Shown: positions 6,476 through 10,331 of the stretch, piece by piece | Position numbering within the stretch: the first letter of the stretch is position 1 | Layout: each line of letters begins with the position of its first letter | DNA from: Actinomycetes bacterium | GTDB taxonomy: Bacteria > Actinomycetota > Acidimicrobiia > Spongiisociales > UBA5794 | Assembly (NCBI GenBank): GCA_023336765.1 | Contig: JAMBLL010000365.1 | Location: 1 to 10,331 of the forward strand | Reading direction: 5' to 3' | DNA length: 10,331 nt | The notes under the pieces: generated by a model | The model's input: the letters and a program-made list of their open reading frames with translations, nothing else | Told to the model about the DNA's origin: nothing | The model's database searches: none | Translations under genes and position numbers: made by a program

Positions 6476-7717
6476 TCACTCGACAGCCGCCTGGACACCA
6501 TCGGCGAGCACAGCCGTCGACACAGCGATGAAAACGTCATCCGTTGCAGCGATCGAATCCATCGACTTCCTTCCCTTGATCCACAGTCTGGCAGTCCCCA
6601 GCACCATCGCGGCTGCCTGGGAGTGTTCTGGACGCGGAAGCGTCTCGATGTCTGACACCTTGGCGAGGCCGATGATTCTGCGTGTCGCCTTGCATCCCGC
6701 AAAGCCGATAGCGTCTTGGAGTACCTGACCCAACCACGCGTCGAGGAACGAATCCGTCCACGTTTCGTCAGGTCGTGTTGCCCACAGTCGGCGCATCTCA
6801 GCCTCGAAGGCGTCCCAGGTCTCCTGGGCGAGGCCGGCAAGCCACTCCGTGAACTCGGCTGGACGGTCAAGCACGACAGCACGGGCTCTTGCTGCGAGAT
6901 AGTTCCCGAACACGGCGCCGAGGTCGAACCCAACAGGGCCATAGAAGGCAAACTCTGGGTCGATGACCCTGGCGTCGCCCTCACCATCGTCTGTGAACTC
7001 GACCATCACGGAACCTGTGTGGAGGTCCCCGTGGATCAGGGCCTCAGCCTTCGTCATGAACGCGTACTTGAGCATCCCTACCTCACCCCGCAGCACATCG
7101 TCAGCACGCAGGGCATCGACCACAGGAGCCAGTTCCTGGGCGAAACTGTTGTTGTCGTGCTCGATGTAGGGCTCGGTGAAGACCAGGTCCTCTGTGATCC
7201 GGCAGAGTTCAGGATTGATCGCCTCTGCAACCTTCTCCTTCACCTCCATCTGATCAAGGGCAAACACGGACGTGTGGAACGCCAGGTTCGCCGCGTACTC
7301 GCCGAGCATCGCAGCGACTCCGGTGTGCATGTACCCATCGTTCAGCTTGCCGCGCCAGATCTCCCATCCGATGAGGTTCTCCATTGCAAGCACGTGACGC
7401 TCGGGGTCCACGCCGTAGAACACTGGTATGAGATGGGGCATGAACGCGGCTGCTGCTGACAGGCCGCGGGCCTCAGCGATAACCCGCTCCGGGGTCAGGG
7501 GCCATGCCTCACCAACGAGACGCACATAGGGAAGTGACTGCTTGAGACAGATCCCGTTGCCGTCGGCGTCACGACAGACGAATACGAGGTTCAGGTTCCC
7601 ATCACCGACCTCGGCCACCTCAAGGGTGGATGTATCGACGATGCCCCGGAGGCTCTCTGTTGCCTCTATGTACTCAGAAACGGTTTCAGGCGTCAGTATC
7701 TCATAGTCGTTCGACAT
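6476..7717 (-). CDS. mtnK: MtnK-family 5-methylthioribose (or 5-deoxyribose) kinase
   Basis: 413 residues, close to the usual MtnK size, with the aminoglycoside-phosphotransferase/protein-kinase-like fold. It would phosphorylate C1 of a 5-substituted ribose with ATP. Visible motifs are the phosphate-binding loop GDGNLNLVF (38-46), Lys59 in CLKQS, the hinge-like LAMENL (110-115), the catalytic loop HGDLHTGS (229-236, Asp231 as base) and the metal-binding DPEFAFYGPVGFDLG (253-267), all hallmarks of MtnK. The ATG at 7717 has AGGAG 6 bases upstream; an upstream in-frame start at 7756 would overlap the preceding gene and lacks this signal. It sits 13 bases after the muconolactone-isomerase-like gene and 7 bases before mtnA, so the two are very likely co-translated. 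The substrate could be 5-deoxyribose, from 5'-deoxyadenosine made by radical-SAM enzymes, as well as methylthioribose. Confidence 0.93.
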   Translation of the reverse strand: MSNDYEILTPETVSEYIEATESLRGIVDTSTLEVAEVGDGNLNLVFVCRDADGNGICLKQSLPYVRLVGEAWPLTPERVIAEARGLSAAAAFMPHLIPVFYGVDPERHVLAMENLIGWEIWRGKLNDGYMHTGVAAMLGEYAANLAFHTSVFALDQMEVKEKVAEAINPELCRITEDLVFTEPYIEHDNNSFAQELAPVVDALRADDVLRGEVGMLKYAFMTKAEALIHGDLHTGSVMVEFTDDGEGDARVIDPEFAFYGPVGFDLGAVFGNYLAARARAVVLDRPAEFTEWLAGLAQETWDAFEAEMRRLWATRPDETWTDSFLDAWLGQVLQDAIGFAGCKATRRIIGLAKVSDIETLPRPEHSQAAAMVLGTARLWIKGRKSMDSIAATDDVFIAVSTAVLADGVQAAVE

Positions 7718-7723
7718 GGCTCT

Positions 7724-7728
7724 CTCCT
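7724..7728 (-). promoter_or_regulatory. Ribosome binding site of the mtnK-type gene
   Basis: AGGAG, within the purine run AGAGGAGAGAG, lies 6 bases before the ATG at 7717 and directly after the TAG stop of the preceding gene. It fixes the start of the kinase 13 codons inside the longer reading frame. Confidence 0.75.
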
Positions 7729-7730
7729 CT

Positions 7731-8018
7731 CTATGTGCCCTCTGGGTCAAGCGCATGCGTGCCGAGCGGGATCACCTCGATGTCCATCCACGGAAACAGG
7801 GGAAGCGAGCTGAGGATCTCATGCAATTCATCAGGTCCTTCAACTTCGTACAGAGCTGTCACAGCTCGCCGTCCTGGTGTACGCCAGATCCTCTTGAGCT
7901 TCCCCTGTTCGATCAGCTCACGTCCCCTGACTCCCTCTGCAGCTTTCACCGTCGCGAGGCGGTCCGGGTCCATGTCAGGCGATATGTCCTGCTCGATGTG
8001 AACGAGGAACTCCATCAT
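7731..8018 (-). CDS. Muconolactone isomerase (CatC/MIase)-family small protein
   Basis: 95 residues, the same length as CatC. It starts MEFLVHI (from the second ATG), has a central RIWRTPGRRAVTALYEV stretch and ends in LPLFPWMDIEV, the C-terminal signature of muconolactone delta-isomerase (LPLFPYMDIEV in CatC). CatC shifts a double bond in muconolactone in the beta-ketoadipate pathway, but no catA or catB gene is near. The place in a sugar-phosphate operon between lsrF-type and mtnK-type genes suggests another proton-shift reaction, as the unrelated-by-name small protein LsrG does for the LsrF substrate. The start overlaps the lsrF-type stop as TGATG, so translation is coupled. A second ATG at 8015 has better spacing to GAGG and may be used. 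The family call is strong; the role is inferred. Confidence 0.87.
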   Translation of the reverse strand: MMEFLVHIEQDISPDMDPDRLATVKAAEGVRGRELIEQGKLKRIWRTPGRRAVTALYEVEGPDELHEILSSLPLFPWMDIEVIPLGTHALDPEGT

Positions 8019-8812
8019 CAACCCTCAACTGGGGGTGGTCCGACGAGATCAAGCGCATCGATCGGATCAGCGTTGTCATGGATAACCGCTCGGAGGGCCA
8101 AGGCCATTCCGACCGGGTTGTAGTGCTGCCAGATATTGCGCCCGAGGTTCACGCCCGCGGCTCCCTTATCGATTCCATCGCGCACGAACGTCAGCACCTC
8201 GAGCGCATCATCGGTCTTTGGACCGCCAGCGATGACGACCGGAACGGGGCAGGTCGATGTGATCTTGTCGAAGTCCTCTGTGTAGTAGGTCTTGACAACA
8301 CGGGCGCCGAGCTCTGCCGCAATACGCGACGCAAGAGCAAGGTACCTGGAGTCACGCTTCTCGAGTTCCTTGCCAACAGCCGTGACGGCCATCACGGGAA
8401 TGCCGTATCTCTCGTACTCATTGACCGCGGTAGCGAGGTTCTTGAGGGTGCTCGTCTCGTGTTCGGTTCCCACGAATACGGAGATGCCAACGGCTGCTGC
8501 ATCGAGTCGAATAGCTTCCTCTGGAGTCACGAGCAGTTGCTCATTCTCAAGTGCGGGGCCGATAACGCTCGGACCTCCACTGATTCGCAGGATAACGTTT
8601 GGTGTTGACTCCGCAGGTATGGCAGCGCGCAGTACACCCCTGGTCACGAAGAGAGCGTCAGCGATAGCTGTAAGGTCGGCAACAGTCTCTCCTGGCCGTT
8701 CCAAGTTCCGCGTCGGTCCAAGAAAGTACCCGTGGTCGATCGCGAGGAAGAAGGCCTTCCCCGTCTCAGGCGGGATCAGCCTCGCCATTCTGCTCTGCAT
8801 TCCCCAGTCCAT
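8018..8812 (-). CDS. lsrF: LsrF-type aldolase/thiolase (3-hydroxy-2,4-pentanedione 5-phosphate thiolase family)
   Basis: 264 residues, DhnA/DeoC-like class I TIM-barrel family. The start DWGMQSRMARLIPPETGK and the following DHGYFLGPTRNLER (26-39) match E. coli LsrF almost position by position; TRGVLR (57-62), VMAVTAVGK (140-148), VVKTYY (172-177, Lys174 aligning with the Schiff-base lysine of LsrF), PVVIAGG and the phosphate-binding GAAGVNLGRNIWQ near the C-terminus complete the match. It lacks about 30 N-terminal residues present in the enterobacterial protein. LsrF moves the acetyl part of 3-hydroxy-2,4-pentanedione 5-phosphate to CoA, giving DHAP and acetyl-CoA, in autoinducer-2 breakdown. 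The ATG at 8812 has AAAGGA upstream. No lsrK and no lsrACDB transporter genes are visible; an MtnK-type kinase stands in the cluster instead. It may also be an aldolase of the same family for a related sugar phosphate. Confidence 0.92.
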   Translation of the reverse strand: MDWGMQSRMARLIPPETGKAFFLAIDHGYFLGPTRNLERPGETVADLTAIADALFVTRGVLRAAIPAESTPNVILRISGGPSVIGPALENEQLLVTPEEAIRLDAAAVGISVFVGTEHETSTLKNLATAVNEYERYGIPVMAVTAVGKELEKRDSRYLALASRIAAELGARVVKTYYTEDFDKITSTCPVPVVIAGGPKTDDALEVLTFVRDGIDKGAAGVNLGRNIWQHYNPVGMALALRAVIHDNADPIDALDLVGPPPVEG

Positions 8813-8816
8813 GATG

Positions 8817-8823
8817 TTCCTTT
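8817..8823 (-). promoter_or_regulatory. Ribosome binding site of the lsrF-type gene
   Basis: AAAGGAA lies 4 bases before the ATG at 8812 on the minus strand. It supports a start directly before the conserved DWGMQSR and therefore the shorter N-terminus compared with enterobacterial LsrF. Confidence 0.65.
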
Positions 8824-8896
8824 CGGTCGGTCGGTATCTCTTGTCGTTCTTTGTCTCACATGGTCAGCGACTCGATGCCAACGCGGGCGCGGTCGT

Positions 8897-10331
8897 CTAG
8901 ATCACGCGGTCATTTCCTCCATCGATCGGTATGTGGGCGCCGGTAACACGGCTGAAGTTGTCGCCAAGAGTCGCCGCGACAACTTCAGCTACATCCGCGC
9001 TCGTGATCTCGATGCCGAGGAGGTTCCGGCGTTTGTAATCCTCGATCGACATCGAATACCTGGCGGCTCGTTCCGCCAACAACTCGTCTGTCCAAAGGGC
9101 AGTATCGAACACCGCGTCAGGGTGGACGGAGTTGACCCGTATACCGTCGGCTGCCCATTCAAGGGTTGCCACCCTGGTGAGTTGGTTCGCAGCAGCCTTC
9201 GACGCTGAGTAGGCCGATGCACCCGGGCCGGGGGCCGCCACGTTCTTCGAACCAACAACAGCCACGCGACCCCCGAGGGGAGCCAACGCCAGGAACGGGT
9301 GTACAAGCGATAGCAGGACAGCGAATGCATCCACATTCACCGACATGGCCCTGCGCCACGCCACCGGATCGTGATCGGCGATGGGAGCGGACTCGGGAAA
9401 CAGTCCTGCTGCCGCAACGAGCATGTCGATCCCACCGAAGCGGGTCACACCAGCGTCGATAGCGCTACTCGTGGCATCGGCATCCGCAAGGTCACAGCCC
9501 AGACCGAGAAAGGCAGCGTCGCTGAATGTGTCAGGGACAGCGGGGTTGATGTCCAGGCCGATCACTGCTGCTCCGCGGGCAAGCAACTCGCTCGCACAGG
9601 CCCTGCCGATCCCCGATGCTGCTCCGGTGACAACAGCTATTTCTCCAGTGAACTCGCCTGAGTGGAGAGCCCTCGAGAGTTTCGACTGTTCCAACTCCCA
9701 GTACTCGACATCAAAGAAGTCCGACGCAGGGCGCGACTTGTATCCGCCAAGGGCCTCGGCGGAGCCGATCACTGGGATCGTCTGGAGGTAGATGTCACCA
9801 GCAGCGTCCGCAGCGGCGACACTGGGGCCGACCGTAACCATGCCAAACTCAGGATCGAATACGACACGTGGCGCAGGGTCGAGCATTTCGGTGACCGAGC
9901 CAGTGTGCTTGTGGTCCTCGTAGTACGCCGTGTAGGCGTCTGCATACGCTGTGACATCGCGTCCAAACATGGGAACTGTCCTCGTCCAGATCACGTGGTC
10001 CGGAGTGATGGGGCCGCGCCCGGCGATAGATTCAAGATCTGGATCCTGGCTGAAGGCCCAGCTGAGCGGGTCGCTGTGACGGTGGGCGATGAACGGTTGC
10101 TCGGCCGCCTCTGAGATGGCAGATCGCAATGTTGCGAGATCGCGGGCAGCAACCGCAGGGACCTCAGGAACTTGCCCATCCTCGGATCTGATGTGAGCAT
10201 TCTGCTCGATGAATCGCTCAGCCTCTGTGACAAGATCGATCATGTGATCGTAGGCGTCACGTGGCGTTTCACCGAAGGTGAAGATACCGTGATCCATCAA
10301 CACGATCGCAATGGTGTCGCTCGTGTACGAC
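8897..10331 (-). CDS. RhaD-type class II aldolase/short-chain dehydrogenase fusion (5' end outside window)
   Basis: 477 residues are visible; the frame runs open through the window edge, and fusions of this family have about 650-700 residues, so roughly 200 N-terminal residues are missing. The visible part begins inside the class II aldolase domain: AIVLMDHGIFTFG carries the last zinc-ligand His (visible residue 14), while the HxH pair lies outside. A linker with LDPAPRVVFDPEFG and DVEYWELEQSKL, typical of the bifunctional rhamnulose-1-phosphate aldolase/dehydrogenase group, joins to a short-chain dehydrogenase: NAD-binding TGAASGIG (visible 235-242), AAAG, Ser361, Tyr374 and Lys378 in YSASK, and a C-terminal DGG. 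The aldolase would split a ketose 1-phosphate into DHAP and an aldehyde; the dehydrogenase would oxidise or reduce an alcohol or carbonyl. No rhamnose isomerase or kinase is present here. The neighbours argue for a 5-deoxypentose substrate. It is followed after 84 bp by the lsrF-type gene. Confidence 0.92.
   Translation of the reverse strand, partial: SYTSDTIAIVLMDHGIFTFGETPRDAYDHMIDLVTEAERFIEQNAHIRSEDGQVPEVPAVAARDLATLRSAISEAAEQPFIAHRHSDPLSWAFSQDPDLESIAGRGPITPDHVIWTRTVPMFGRDVTAYADAYTAYYEDHKHTGSVTEMLDPAPRVVFDPEFGMVTVGPSVAAADAAGDIYLQTIPVIGSAEALGGYKSRPASDFFDVEYWELEQSKLSRALHSGEFTGEIAVVTGAASGIGRACASELLARGAAVIGLDINPAVPDTFSDAAFLGLGCDLADADATSSAIDAGVTRFGGIDMLVAAAGLFPESAPIADHDPVAWRRAMSVNVDAFAVLLSLVHPFLALAPLGGRVAVVGSKNVAAPGPGASAYSASKAAANQLTRVATLEWAADGIRVNSVHPDAVFDTALWTDELLAERAARYSMSIEDYKRRNLLGIEITSADVAEVVAATLGDNFSRVTGAHIPIDGGNDRVI

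Noticed and set aside
6469..6987. N-terminal extension of the MtnA reading frame by 173 codons
   Set aside because: It overlaps the well-supported kinase gene in another frame, has no MtnA-like sequence, and MtnA homologues start at the ATG at 6468.
6716..7459. Long open frame on the plus strand opposite the kinase gene
   Set aside because: It lies fully opposite a gene with clear MtnK motifs, and its translation shows no recognisable domain; this is a common by-product of codon bias.
7731..8018. Beta-ketoadipate pathway gene catC
   Set aside because: No catA, catB or related aromatic-degradation gene is in view and the gene is translationally coupled to an lsrF-type gene, so I keep only the family name.

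Overview
This window looks like a chromosomal segment of a moderately GC-rich actinobacterium. The lipoprotein with a Ser/Asp/Thr-rich tail after its lipobox and a Thr-rich linker, and one apparently leaderless gene, fit an acidimicrobial or related lineage. That placement is an inference from style, not a phylogenetic result. Seven genes are complete and one is cut by the right edge.

Layout. Positions 1-151 hold only the leader of the first gene; I see nothing else there. 152-871 (+) encodes a lipoprotein with an NTF2/SnoaL-like C-terminal half. Between its stop and the convergent next gene lie a perfect 13-bp inverted repeat and a 7-bp tandem repeat (881-949). 965-4264 (-) is a two-gene nitrate/nitrite porter operon: a NarK1/NrtP-type gene is transcribed first (2654-4264), then a NarK2-type gene (965-2566). 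4265-4467 is a divergent intergenic region with a degenerate 7-bp repeat, an inverted repeat and a good candidate promoter for the next gene. 4468-5406 (+) is a SorC/LsrR-family sugar-phosphate-responsive regulator, which ends 6 bp from the convergent stop of a tightly packed catabolic operon.

The catabolic operon (- strand, 10331 to 5413) reads in transcription order: class II aldolase (RhaD-type) fused to a short-chain dehydrogenase (5' end outside the window), LsrF-type thiolase/aldolase, muconolactone-isomerase-family small protein, MtnK-type 5-substituted-ribose kinase, MtnA-type 5-substituted-ribose-1-phosphate isomerase. No mtnB, mtnC or mtnD gene is present, so this is not the standard methionine salvage pathway as far as the window shows.

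The main idea from this window: MtnK plus MtnA acting on 5-deoxyribose would give 5-deoxyribulose 1-phosphate. A two-electron oxidation of its C4 hydroxyl (by the fused dehydrogenase) would give 3-hydroxy-2,4-pentanedione 5-phosphate. That is the known substrate of LsrF, which cleaves it with CoA to DHAP and acetyl-CoA. The operon may therefore join radical-SAM by-product (5-deoxyribose) or methylthioribose salvage to the last step of autoinducer-2 breakdown. The fused class II aldolase offers the already known alternative, direct retro-aldol cleavage to DHAP and acetaldehyde. Enzyme families are well supported; the substrate and the route are inference.
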